This document shows, piece by piece, positions 8,652-17,408 of a stretch of 64,000 nt of DNA. Both the position numbers and the translations under genes were made by a program. The notes under the pieces were generated by a model, which was not told the origin of the DNA, ran no database searches, and worked only from the letters and a program-made list of their open reading frames with translations. This stretch comes from Flavobacterium daemonense (GTDB lineage Bacteria; Bacteroidota; Bacteroidia; Flavobacteriales; Flavobacteriaceae): NCBI RefSeq assembly GCF_007341385.1, contig NZ_VJYD01000015.1, positions 56,561 through 120,560 of the forward strand, written 5' to 3'. Each line of letters begins with the position of its first letter. Within the stretch, counting starts at the first letter, position 1.

Positions 8652-8937
8652 GAAACAGGCTCTCGATTTCTTTTTTAAATATGATTTTATTTTAGTCCAT
8701 CTTTTAATTTATAGCCGAATACCAAAAATATATCAAATAGTGTACTTTAATGGTAAATTATTGGTTATCAGTATTTTAAATTTACAATTATTTTTTGCTG
8801 TAACGATATTTCGTTGATTTTTACATTTTTTTTATTAAAAATCGTTTTTCTTACTCACTCTTAGGAGTGTTCATTTGCGCAGCGGTTTAAAAAGTTTCGG
8901 TACAAAATTTAAAATTCAAATTTTGAAGAAAATCCAA

Positions 8938-8981
8938 AAAAAATCCAAATCCCAATTTGAATATTGGGATTTGGATTTTTT
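8938..8981 (-). terminator. Strong terminator after the acidic protein gene
   Basis: Two 19-base arms (8938-8956 and 8963-8981) are complementary, with CCAAATCCC/GGGATTTGG at the heart and A/T runs on the outside, so it can end transcription on either strand. It follows the gene ending at 9053. Confidence 0.75.
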
Positions 8982-9052
8982 CTGTTTTAGATAAATTTAT
9001 GTGATAGCCTAAGTTTTCCCTGATTTAATTAAGATTCTTGGGTTTAATTACA

Positions 9053-9328
9053 TCAAAAAAACGATATACCTTCATTACTGTCGTATTCTCCTTGTATTGT
9101 TTTAGAATCTTCTTCTTCCCAGTCATTTTCATCATATTCTGTTAAGAAATCATCTTCGAGATCTTCTTCCAATTCTCCGAGTTCTAGATTATAATGGTTG
9201 GTTGCAGCCAGTCTTGCTTCAAAATCGACATCAAGATAACGGTCATGATCCAACAAAAGATCTTCCTGATAGTAATTCATATCATCTGAAGCCTTTTCAT
9301 ACATATAGTAATAATTTTCGAATTCCAT
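9053..9328 (-). CDS. Small highly acidic protein, unknown function
   Basis: The 91-residue product is rich in Asp, Glu and Tyr: YYYMYEKASDDMNYYQEDLL at the N-terminus and LEEDLEDDFLTEYDENDWEEED in the middle (Asp/Glu cluster). There is no signal peptide and no membrane segment. I do not recognise a family. It is followed by a strong terminator and sits in a leftward run with DUF421, DUF892 and catalase genes, so a stress-linked role is a guess from context only. Confidence 0.65.
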   Translation of the reverse strand: MEFENYYYMYEKASDDMNYYQEDLLLDHDRYLDVDFEARLAATNHYNLELGELEEDLEDDFLTEYDENDWEEEDSKTIQGEYDSNEGISFF

Positions 9329-9482
9329 ATAGCGTAATTTTTAAGTAATAGTTTAACGACCAACTGTTTATATTATTTAAAGTTACACTTTTTACTACAA
9401 TAATTTTTGTATAATATCCGAAGAAGATTGTTAAATTTTCATCTTCCTTAAAAAAGTATCAGTTTTTTGATTCTTCAACAGA

Positions 9483-10007
9483 TTAGGAATTTACTAAACT
9501 AGGAATGTCATCTAAGGAACTATTTCCGTTGCCGGTTGATTTCCTCACTATACTGATTTGGCCATTGAGTTCCATAACTACGGCTTTGACTTCTTCAATT
9601 TGGTCGATTCCAGAATTTCTTATTGTTGAAAATATTTCAGCTTTGGTTATAGCTTCTCTTGCCATAGTTTTCTCAATAAATTTGCCATCGTAAAATATCA
9701 GGCTTGGCACTGCATTTACAAGCCTTTCCATTTTTTTTGAAGAACGGGCAGTCCAAGCAAAAACATATTGCATAATGATAATCAAAAACAACACAATTGC
9801 ACCTTCCAGAAGGGGAACTATTGCCAGCATCATATAGGATAAAGTTGATCCCAAAGCTACGGTTACCACAAAATCAAACGCATTAAGTTTTGACAACGTA
9901 CGCTTTCCTGAAATCCTGACGAAAAAAAACAATGTGATAAATGCTATTATTGTTGCCAGAGCAACATGTTCAATGCTTATCCAATCTTTAAAAAATATTT
10001 TTCCCAT
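9483..10007 (-). CDS. DUF421 (YetF-type) membrane protein
   Basis: The 174-residue protein has three N-terminal membrane helices (VALATIIAFITLFFFVRISG, FDFVVTVALGSTLSYMML, LLEGAIVLFLIIIMQYVFAW) and then the cytoplasmic DUF421 domain (VNAVPSLIFYDGKFIEKTM..ITKAEIFSTIRNSGI). The RISGKRTLSKLNAFDFVV motif is characteristic of YetF/DUF421 proteins. Biochemical role unknown; in many bacteria the family accompanies general stress genes, as it does here with DUF892 and KatE. The C-terminal part is of normal length for the short form. Confidence 0.85.
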   Translation of the reverse strand: MGKIFFKDWISIEHVALATIIAFITLFFFVRISGKRTLSKLNAFDFVVTVALGSTLSYMMLAIVPLLEGAIVLFLIIIMQYVFAWTARSSKKMERLVNAVPSLIFYDGKFIEKTMAREAITKAEIFSTIRNSGIDQIEEVKAVVMELNGQISIVRKSTGNGNSSLDDIPSLVNS

Positions 10008-10132
10008 GATATTTCTAAGTTAAATGACTGCTTTAGTAAAGATTTCTGCCACCACTAAAATCGAATAACAATCAAAAATAGGGCTTAACTGATATAAAGA
10101 TTTCACGTTTAAAATTTGATTTTCGATTCAAA

Positions 10133-10702
10133 TTATTCTGCAGCAACAATATTGATTGCATTAAGCGCAACATCATTTAAAAGACAGTCTGCCTCTTTTT
10201 CCTCGGCAAGTGTCTGGGTCAATAACTTGGCTGCATCATTTTCTCCGAGTGTTTTGGCAAAAGCAGCCAAGGTGCCATATGTCGCAATTTCATAATGTTC
10301 AATTTTTTGAGAGGCTGCTATAATGCCCGCGTCGCGCACTGCTCCTGGTTGTGTTTCTTCCAATATACTGTCTCCCTCTTTGAGCAGACCGGCCATTGCT
10401 TCGCATTTTTTTCCTTCTGCTTTTTCGCCCAATAGTTTGAAGACTTTTTCGAGTCTTGATACCTGATTTTGTGTTACAGCATGATGCTCTTTTATAGCCG
10501 AAATCAGACTCGCATCGGTTGCATTAGCCTGCATTTTTGGCAGCGCATTTACTAGTGCCTTTTCCGCCCAGTAAATATCTTTCAAGCTGTCAATAAAGAG
10601 TTCTCTCAGTTCTGATGCCGCGCCATTAACAGGTTCTACGATTGCCTTATTATTGTTTTTGTCGGCTGTTTTTGTATTACTTGGTTTATCTGTATTTTTC
10701 AT
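10133..10702 (-). CDS. DUF892 ferritin-like protein (YciE/YciF family)
   Basis: The 189-residue protein has a polar, charged N-tail of about 30 residues and then a four-helix ferritin-like bundle: ELRELFIDSLKDIYWAEKAL, ISAIKEHHAVTQNQVSRLEKVF, ASQKIEHYEIATYGTLAAFA and QTLAEEKEADCLLNDVA. The spaced Glu and the ExxH pairs (EHH, EHYE) match the di-iron binding pattern of the family. Only 18 bases separate it from the catalase gene upstream, so they probably share a transcript. Family members are stationary-phase and stress proteins; no enzyme activity is assigned. Confidence 0.88.
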   Translation of the reverse strand: MKNTDKPSNTKTADKNNNKAIVEPVNGAASELRELFIDSLKDIYWAEKALVNALPKMQANATDASLISAIKEHHAVTQNQVSRLEKVFKLLGEKAEGKKCEAMAGLLKEGDSILEETQPGAVRDAGIIAASQKIEHYEIATYGTLAAFAKTLGENDAAKLLTQTLAEEKEADCLLNDVALNAINIVAAE

Positions 10703-10720
10703 GATTTTAACTTTTATAGT

Positions 10721-12862
10721 TTAATTGTAGAGGTTTTTTTCACGTTCCCAAAATCGGTGTTTCTTCATTGCTGTAGTGAAGTCATTGGCGAATTTTTCTG
10801 TTCCTGTATCTTTATTTATGATGATACCTTTATCTTCATTTGTAATTTTTGAAGCAAAAGCGGCAGCATTTATTATTGCTTCAGCTTTGCCGTCGGCACC
10901 AATTACTTTGCAATGTTTGTAAGCGTCATTTAAAAATTCGTTTACTTCGTCGCTGTCAGCAAGTACGCTCAATCCCAATCCATCCGGAATATAAACGGCG
11001 TCAAAAAGTACTGATGACGCAGTAAGAAAACTGAAATCGGCATGAATTTCACCATCGTTATCTAAAATTACGGCGCCAAGTTGTGGTGCTATGATGTAGC
11101 CTTTTGCATCTTCTTTCAACAATGCTTTCTTCATATTTGAAACTCCAGCATCAGAAACACCATCAGCACATATAATAGCAACTTTTCGTGATGCAATAGT
11201 AGGAGAGTTGGTTGGGTTTTTAAGCATGCTGAGTGCATCAGATATTTTCACCGACTGCTCGACAGTTTTGGGTTCTTGTTTTCCGTTTTCATCTTCGGGT
11301 GCAACGCCTTGATTCAATGGAGTTTCTAAAATAGTAGGAACTGTAGCGCCCAATCCCACAGCTACTTTCTCGGCAAGCTGTTTATCAACTTGCGACAAAA
11401 GGCCAAGCATTCTGAGTCTTATTGCGGTTGTTTCGACTTTTCCAAGTTCAAAACGCAACGCTTTTACAATGTGGCTTTTTTCTGCTGGCGTCTGGCTATT
11501 GAAGAATAATTTTGCTTGCCCAAAATGATCGCTAAAACTTTCGCTTCTTTCTCTGATCTTGTGCGCATCAACACGTTCATCGAAGCTTGAAAAACCACCT
11601 TCAGCAATTTTTGCTTGATAAGGGCAACCGCCACCTAGAGAGTTGGGATGATAACTAACTCGTCCAGTATTGATTTCTTGGCGCATATGTCCATCACGCT
11701 GATTGTTATGTACAGGAGCTACACTGCGGTTGATTGGAATTTCGTGAAAGTTTGGGCTTCCGAGTCTTGAGAGCTGCGTGTCTGTATAAGAAAATAATCT
11801 TCCTTGTAATAAAGGATCGTTCGTGAAGTCAATTCCAGGTACCACGTGTCCGGGATGAAAGGCGATTTGTTCCGTTTCTGCAAAAAAATTGTCGGGATTT
11901 CTGTTCAGCACCATTCTTCCAATTATTGTAACAGGAACTAATTCCTCAGGAACTAATTTTGTGGGATCTAAGATGTCAAATTCGTATTTGTTTTCGTCTT
12001 TCTGCGGAATGATCTGTATTCCAAGTTCCCATTCTGGAAAATTGCCTGCTTCTATTGCTTCCCAAAGATCCTGTCTGTGGAAATCTGCGTTTTTTCCCGA
12101 GATTTTCTGTGCTTCATCCCATGCCACAGCGTGGGTTCCTAGTTTTGGTTTCCAATGGAATTTAATAAAATTAGATTCTCCTTCTTCATTAATCAATCTG
12201 AAAGTATGAACTCCAAAACCTTCCATCATGCGGTAGCTTCTTGGCAGCGCACGATCAGACATCGCCCACATTATCATGTGCATGGATTCAGGCATTAATG
12301 AAATAAAATCCCAAAAGGTATCATGTGCAGAAGCTGCCTGTGGCATCTCATTATGTGGCTCAGGTTTTACGGCATGAATCAAATCTGGAAATTTAGAAGC
12401 ATCCTGAATGAAAAAGACAGGCACATTATTTCCTACCAAATCATAAACTCCTTGCTGCGTATAAAACTTGACAGCAAAACCTCTTACATCACGAGCAAGA
12501 TCGGTCGAACCGCGTGATCCTGCCACGGTAGAGAATCTGACAAAAACAGGAGTCTTAAGACCTTTTTCCTGCAAGAAACCCGCTTTGGTCAATGTTGGTA
12601 TAGGATTGGTGACTTCAAAAAAACCATGTGCTCCTGAACCGCGCGCATGCACAATTCTTTCAGGTATTCTTTCATGGTCAAAATGAGTGATTTTTTCTCT
12701 TAGTATAAAATCTTCCAGCAAAGACGGTCCGCGGTCTCCGGCTTTTAAGGAATTGTTATCATCATTTATCCTTACACCATGATCAGTGGTGAGGAATTTA
12801 TTTGTATTGTCTGATTTGTTGCGAAGCAAATCACGCTGCTTCATATCCTGTGAATTTTTCAT
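10721..12862 (-). CDS. katE: Large-subunit catalase, HPII type
   Basis: The 713-residue protein is the long catalase with an extra C-terminal flavodoxin/DJ-1-like domain. Catalytic His72 lies in VHARGSGAHG, the conserved Asn in DLVGNN (145-146), and the proximal haem Tyr in RLFSYTDTQ near residue 358. Residues about 555-700 (VAIICADGVSD, GYIIAPQLGAVI, VYIPDGLG) form the class I amidotransferase-like domain. It breaks hydrogen peroxide in the cytoplasm. The next gene downstream is the DUF892 protein. Full length, no damage seen. Confidence 0.95.
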   Translation of the reverse strand: MKNSQDMKQRDLLRNKSDNTNKFLTTDHGVRINDDNNSLKAGDRGPSLLEDFILREKITHFDHERIPERIVHARGSGAHGFFEVTNPIPTLTKAGFLQEKGLKTPVFVRFSTVAGSRGSTDLARDVRGFAVKFYTQQGVYDLVGNNVPVFFIQDASKFPDLIHAVKPEPHNEMPQAASAHDTFWDFISLMPESMHMIMWAMSDRALPRSYRMMEGFGVHTFRLINEEGESNFIKFHWKPKLGTHAVAWDEAQKISGKNADFHRQDLWEAIEAGNFPEWELGIQIIPQKDENKYEFDILDPTKLVPEELVPVTIIGRMVLNRNPDNFFAETEQIAFHPGHVVPGIDFTNDPLLQGRLFSYTDTQLSRLGSPNFHEIPINRSVAPVHNNQRDGHMRQEINTGRVSYHPNSLGGGCPYQAKIAEGGFSSFDERVDAHKIRERSESFSDHFGQAKLFFNSQTPAEKSHIVKALRFELGKVETTAIRLRMLGLLSQVDKQLAEKVAVGLGATVPTILETPLNQGVAPEDENGKQEPKTVEQSVKISDALSMLKNPTNSPTIASRKVAIICADGVSDAGVSNMKKALLKEDAKGYIIAPQLGAVILDNDGEIHADFSFLTASSVLFDAVYIPDGLGLSVLADSDEVNEFLNDAYKHCKVIGADGKAEAIINAAAFASKITNEDKGIIINKDTGTEKFANDFTTAMKKHRFWEREKNLYN

Positions 12863-13253
12863 GCTGCATAGTGTTAGTGAATAAAATAAGCCTTAACAAT
12901 CAGTGTTTTGAGTACTTTTTTCAGGCATATAAATTTACTCCTAACAAGTGCAAACCAGTTATACGATTATCATTCTGCTTTACAGAATTCCTAGTTTTAA
13001 GGTTCTAAATAATTGATAATTAGTTAATAAGTTAATAGTGGCGCAAAGTCGGAGACATTTGCGCAGCGGTTGCAGGATCAATTGAAAAAATTGGGGAAGT
13101 TGAAGTGTATTGCGTTTTTAATCTCGTAAAGTCGCGAAGTCGCAAAGGTTTATTTAAAAAGTTTTTAAAAAAAGAAAAACTTTGCGGCTTTGCGACTTTG
13201 CAAGCAATTTTCGTCAGTAAGTTGCAGAAATGTCTCTGACTTTGCTTTTTTTA
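12863..13253. other. Gene-free stretch carrying two intergenic hairpins
   Basis: Near the catalase gene the sequence is plain AT-rich promoter-like DNA. At 13041-13064 GCGCAAA and TTTGCGC form a hairpin with the same arms as the one at 3817. At 13129-13147 and 13180-13198 two 19-base arms (AAGTCGCGAAGTCGCAAAG and its near complement) form a larger stem. A related phrase (AAATGTCTCTGACTTTGC) recurs at about 13228-13245. No coding potential. Confidence 0.6.
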
Positions 13254-13670
13254 TTAACTATATATAGTAAGTATAGTGCCTCCAACAATCATGACAACTC
13301 CAATAATGCCAAGAGGACTGATTTTCTCGTTTAAAAATAAGACAGAAAGCACAATCGCAATGGCAACGCTTAATTTGTCAATTGGTGCTACTTGCGAAAC
13401 TTTTCCCATTTGCAAAGCTTTAAAATAGAATATCCACGAAAGACCTGTAGCGATTCCGGAGAGGCATAGAAAAATCAGGTTTTGCTTCGTCAATAGATTA
13501 ATTGTACTGGTTCCTCCTCTAAAAAAAGCAATTCCCCAAGCCAAAATTAGTATAATAACAGTTCTAATAGCAGTTGCCAAATCAGTGTCAACTCCTTTAA
13601 TTCCCATTTTAGCAAAAATTGCCGTCAGAGCAGCAAAGAATGCAGAAAGCAATGCAAAAATCCACCACAT
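13254..13670 (-). CDS. Single-domain EamA/DMT-type membrane transporter
   Basis: The 138-residue protein has five hydrophobic helices (WWIFALLSAFFAALTAIFA, AIRTVIILILAWGIAFF, LIFLCLSGIATGLSWIFYF, LSVAIAIVLSVLFL, LGIIGVVMIVGGTILTI). GLSWIFYFKALQMGKVSQVAPIDKL is the classical EamA stretch. Usual EamA carriers have two such domains (about 290 residues); this is the half-size form that works as a dimer in small multidrug-type or related proteins. It is a complete gene, with no sign of a lost second half. Substrate unknown. Confidence 0.85.
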   Translation of the reverse strand: MWWIFALLSAFFAALTAIFAKMGIKGVDTDLATAIRTVIILILAWGIAFFRGGTSTINLLTKQNLIFLCLSGIATGLSWIFYFKALQMGKVSQVAPIDKLSVAIAIVLSVLFLNEKISPLGIIGVVMIVGGTILTIYS

Positions 13671-13825
13671 AATTCTTAATTTTTAAGTTGATTAAAAGCA
13701 AAGTAAATTTACGATTTAGTTTTAATTTAGAATTTGGCTTCGTAAAACAATAAAGTGTTGTATTTTTTTGGGATTCAGAATAAATTCAGAATTTGGGTAT
13801 TATTTTAGCGCCATAAATTTTTGAT

Positions 13826-16276
13826 ATGCGCTATATAATACTAAGCTTGATTTTTATGTTCTCGATTGCAGTTGCTGCACAATCGCCAAATTCAAAAGGC
13901 AAAATTACAGGAAAAGTGATTGACGCTGAAACCAAAATTCCTATCGAAATGGCGATAGTAAGTGTTTATCGTTCAGGCGAAACTAAAGTATTAAATGGAC
14001 AAACGACAGATCAGAATGGAGCGTTTTCTATAGAAAACCTTCCTGCTGGAGAATATAAAATTACGGTTGATTTTATAAGTTATAAAACGGCTTCGTACAA
14101 TTCGGTTAAGTTGAATTCGGGTGCAGTAAATCTTGGAAATATTCAATTAGCTCCTTCGTCAAATCAATTAGATGAAGTAAAAATTGTTTCAAAAACACAA
14201 ACTGTTCAAAATAAAATTGACAAAATGGTTTATAACACGGCTAATGATCTTACAAGTCAGGGCGGTGTTGCGACAGATATTCTGAAAAATGTTCCGATGG
14301 TAAGTGTTGATATTGATGGAAATGTAGAATTGCAAGGAAATCCAAACATCCGATTTTTAATAAATGGAAAACCGTCAAGCATATTTGGAGCCAGTATTAC
14401 AGATGCGTTGCAGTCGATTCCGGCAAGCCAAATCAAAAGCATCGAGGTTATTACAAGTCCGGGCGCTAAATATGATGCTGCCGGAACGGGTGGAATTATT
14501 AATATTGTTTTAAAAGAAAGCAAAGTCCAGGGAATCAACAGCAGTATAAACTTATCAGCAGGAACGAGATTAGAGAATGGTTCTTTTAACTTGAATGCAC
14601 GAAAAGGAAATTTTGGCGTTGGCGTTTATTTCAGCGGCAACAAACAATTGAATACCGAAACCAAAAGCTCAAGCGATCGTATATCGTACAATCAAACCAG
14701 AGACAGCATAAACAGATTGTATCAAAATGGTACAAGCCCTTTTACCAGAAGCGGTTATCAAACAGGCATAAATGCAAACTGGAGCATCACACCAAAAGAT
14801 GAATTGACAGCGACTTTGGGTTATAATCATTTTGAGAACAACTCATCTGGAATGACGTTGCAAAATCAGACTTCTTCGTTATCTGACGGAACTGTTTTGT
14901 CTGAAGTGATTAGTGAAAGAAATTCATTGAGCAATTTTAAAAATAACGCAACCGACTGGAGTTTAGGCTATAAAAAGACTTTTGAAAGAGAAGATCAGGA
15001 ATTGAATTTTCTGGTAACCTCAAGTCATGGCAAAAGCACAAATGATGCATCACAACAAACTGCTTATCGTGATGATGTATTTCCGGTTTCAGGACTTAGA
15101 AGTTATAATCCTGGAAATGATCATCAAACCGATTTTTCTTTGGATTTTGTACGACCACTTTCTAAAGGATTTGTTCTTGAAATGGGGTCAAAAGTATCTT
15201 TGGAAAGTATAAACAGTAATGTTGTCACAGATACTTTGGCATTAGATGGTTCGTATATAAATAATCAAGGACAAACTTACAGTTTTCAATACAAACGAAA
15301 TATTTATGCGGTTTATGCATCTACATCTTTTGCGCTGTTCAAAAACTTTTTAGAGGGAAGGGCAGGACTTCGATATGAGCGTACCAATACGACGGCTGAT
15401 TTCGTTGGAGTTTCTATTCCTGATTACAATACTTTTGCGCCCTCTTTTACGGTTCAGCATAAATTCGGTGAAAATCAATCGGTGAAATTCGCTTATAGCT
15501 ACCGTATCGAAAGGCCAGATTATGAGGAGTTGAATCCGTTTTTTAATATCAGCGATCCGCACAATATCAGTACCGGAAATCCATTTTTGAAACCAGAAAT
15601 TGGAAATCGTTTTGAATTAGGATACAGTAAAACTTTTGAAAATAATGCCAATATTTATTTCTCAGGTTATTATCGCCGAAATACAGATGACATTCAGAGT
15701 TTTTCTACCTATCATCCAGTCCTTGATGTCAACGGAACAGAATATACTGATGTTACGCTGACACAACGTTACAATATCGGAACGCAAACCGATATTGGCG
15801 CAAGCATATTTGGATCTATTAAATTTGCCGAAAAACTGAATGTAAGAACTACTCTTGAATTTGGTGATCGCACCACTACAAATCCTTCTTTGCCTACAGT
15901 GAGTGGCTTTAATTACAGAGCAAATTTGAATTTAAGTTATCAATTTGCACCAACTATGATGGGAGAGATTTTTGGAAATTACCGTTCTTCTCAAAAGAAT
16001 ATTCAAGGAGATCGACCAGCGTCATTTTTTTATAATCTGGCGCTTAGAAAACAATTTTTGCATAAAAATGCAAGTCTTGGATTGACAATGGCGAATCCTT
16101 TTAATAAATATATGAACCAAAGATCTACGAAATACGGAGCAAGTTTTAATCAGGTAAATGTGAGAGAAATACCGGTTCAATCATTCGGAATTTCATTCAG
16201 TTATAAATTTGGAAAACTGGAATTCAAAAAAGGAGAATCAGACAATAATAATGATCCGCAACAGCCAACAATTTAA
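13826..16276 (+). CDS. TonB-dependent-type outer-membrane beta-barrel protein
   Basis: The 816-residue protein begins with a signal peptide (cut near AVAAQ). A carboxypeptidase-like regulatory domain follows (GKITGKVIDAETKIPIEMA.. to about residue 115), then a plug-like segment (VATDILKNVPMVSVDIDGNVELQG, INGKPSS, GGIINIVLKE) and a long barrel ending in FGISFSYKFGKLEF. This is the outer membrane beta-barrel family (OMP_b-brl_3) allied to TonB receptors. It is the first gene of a rightward run with a beta-propeller protein and RND efflux genes, which suggests import of, or response to, the compound that the pump handles. Ligand unknown. Confidence 0.9.
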   Translation: MRYIILSLIFMFSIAVAAQSPNSKGKITGKVIDAETKIPIEMAIVSVYRSGETKVLNGQTTDQNGAFSIENLPAGEYKITVDFISYKTASYNSVKLNSGAVNLGNIQLAPSSNQLDEVKIVSKTQTVQNKIDKMVYNTANDLTSQGGVATDILKNVPMVSVDIDGNVELQGNPNIRFLINGKPSSIFGASITDALQSIPASQIKSIEVITSPGAKYDAAGTGGIINIVLKESKVQGINSSINLSAGTRLENGSFNLNARKGNFGVGVYFSGNKQLNTETKSSSDRISYNQTRDSINRLYQNGTSPFTRSGYQTGINANWSITPKDELTATLGYNHFENNSSGMTLQNQTSSLSDGTVLSEVISERNSLSNFKNNATDWSLGYKKTFEREDQELNFLVTSSHGKSTNDASQQTAYRDDVFPVSGLRSYNPGNDHQTDFSLDFVRPLSKGFVLEMGSKVSLESINSNVVTDTLALDGSYINNQGQTYSFQYKRNIYAVYASTSFALFKNFLEGRAGLRYERTNTTADFVGVSIPDYNTFAPSFTVQHKFGENQSVKFAYSYRIERPDYEELNPFFNISDPHNISTGNPFLKPEIGNRFELGYSKTFENNANIYFSGYYRRNTDDIQSFSTYHPVLDVNGTEYTDVTLTQRYNIGTQTDIGASIFGSIKFAEKLNVRTTLEFGDRTTTNPSLPTVSGFNYRANLNLSYQFAPTMMGEIFGNYRSSQKNIQGDRPASFFYNLALRKQFLHKNASLGLTMANPFNKYMNQRSTKYGASFNQVNVREIPVQSFGISFSYKFGKLEFKKGESDNNNDPQQPTI

Positions 16277-16382
16277 TTCAAAACATAGCAATACTTAATT
16301 CAATATTAAGAATCGCAACGACTTAATTCAGAATTAATTCAGGATTTAAATTCAAATTTGTATTGAATTTAAATTTCTTATT

Positions 16383-17390
16383 ATGAAATATTTGTCAGTG
16401 CTTTTGTTCTTCGTTTTTGTTCCATTTCTAAAGGCTCAAAATATAAAATTATCGAAAGAAATTAAAGTTGAGGGAAACATGGGATGGGATTATTTGTCTG
16501 TTGATGAAGCTTCTCAGCGACTATTTGTCTCCCATGGAAATGTTGTAAATGTTATTGATCTAAAAACAGAAAAAGTAATAGCTACAATACCTGATACTAA
16601 AGGAGTTCATGGTATTGCCATAGCCAATGATCTGAATAAAGCATTTATAACCGATGGAGCTGATAATGCCGTAACGGTAATCAATCTAAACACATTTGAA
16701 CTTATTGAAAAAGTGGCTATTCAGGGTATAAAGCCTGATGCTGTGCTTTATGATAAGTTTTCAAACAAAGTATTTGTCTTTAATGCCAAGACTAACGATG
16801 CCACAGTTCTGGACGCAGTTACTAATAAAGTTATCAAAACAATTCCACTAGAAGGCAAGCCTGAATTTTCTGCTACTAATGCTAAAGGATTGGTGTATGT
16901 AAATATTGAGGATAAAAATCAAATAAAAGTGATCAATACAGATAAGCTTGAAGTAATACATTCCTGGGATATTTCGCCAGGCGATGAACCTTCGGGGCTG
17001 GCTTTTGATTCGGTTAATAAAAGACTTTTTAGTGTTTGTGGAAATTCAATTTTGGTGGTTACTAATGCTGAAACCGGAAAAGTGGTAACAACATTACCAA
17101 TTGGAGAAGGATCTGATGGTGTTTTTTTTGATGACAAAAGAAAACTGGTTTTCAGTTCGAACGGATCAGGAAATCTGACTGTTATAAAACAAAAAGATAA
17201 AGATCAATATGCTGTTGTACAAACCGTACAAACGGCTAAAGGTGCTAGAACTCTTACGATGAGCAAAGCTACAGGTACATTATATCTTCCAACAGCCAGT
17301 TTTGGAAAAGCTCCAGCTGCAACAAATGATAATCCAAATCCACGCGCTTCCATTACGCCAGACTCCTTTAAGATTTTAGTATTAAACTAA
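16383..17390 (+). CDS. YncE-like beta-propeller protein (periplasmic)
   Basis: The 335-residue protein has a signal peptide (VFVPFLKAQ, cut near residue 19) and about seven repeats of roughly 40 residues of the YVTN type, for example VDEASQRLFVSHGNVVNVID, TKGVHGIAIANDLNKAFIT and FDSVNKRLFSVCGNSILVV. Such proteins are seven-bladed propellers without known catalysis; relatives bind DNA or metal-linked ligands. Here it lies 106 bases after the receptor gene and 18 bases before the TolC-type gene, so it belongs to the same transcription unit. Complete and intact. Confidence 0.88.
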   Translation: MKYLSVLLFFVFVPFLKAQNIKLSKEIKVEGNMGWDYLSVDEASQRLFVSHGNVVNVIDLKTEKVIATIPDTKGVHGIAIANDLNKAFITDGADNAVTVINLNTFELIEKVAIQGIKPDAVLYDKFSNKVFVFNAKTNDATVLDAVTNKVIKTIPLEGKPEFSATNAKGLVYVNIEDKNQIKVINTDKLEVIHSWDISPGDEPSGLAFDSVNKRLFSVCGNSILVVTNAETGKVVTTLPIGEGSDGVFFDDKRKLVFSSNGSGNLTVIKQKDKDQYAVVQTVQTAKGARTLTMSKATGTLYLPTASFGKAPAATNDNPNPRASITPDSFKILVLN

Positions 17391-17408
17391 TTTCATATAA
17401 TCTTTGAA

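Larger units (their letters stand above)
8500..9052. other. Gene-free stretch with promoter region and terminator
   Basis: The left half holds the promoter and operator of the hydrolase. Around 8872-8887 is a half copy (CATTTGCGCAGCGGTT) of the intergenic hairpin family seen at 3817 and 13041. The hairpin at 8938-8981 serves the next gene. No coding potential. Confidence 0.55.
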
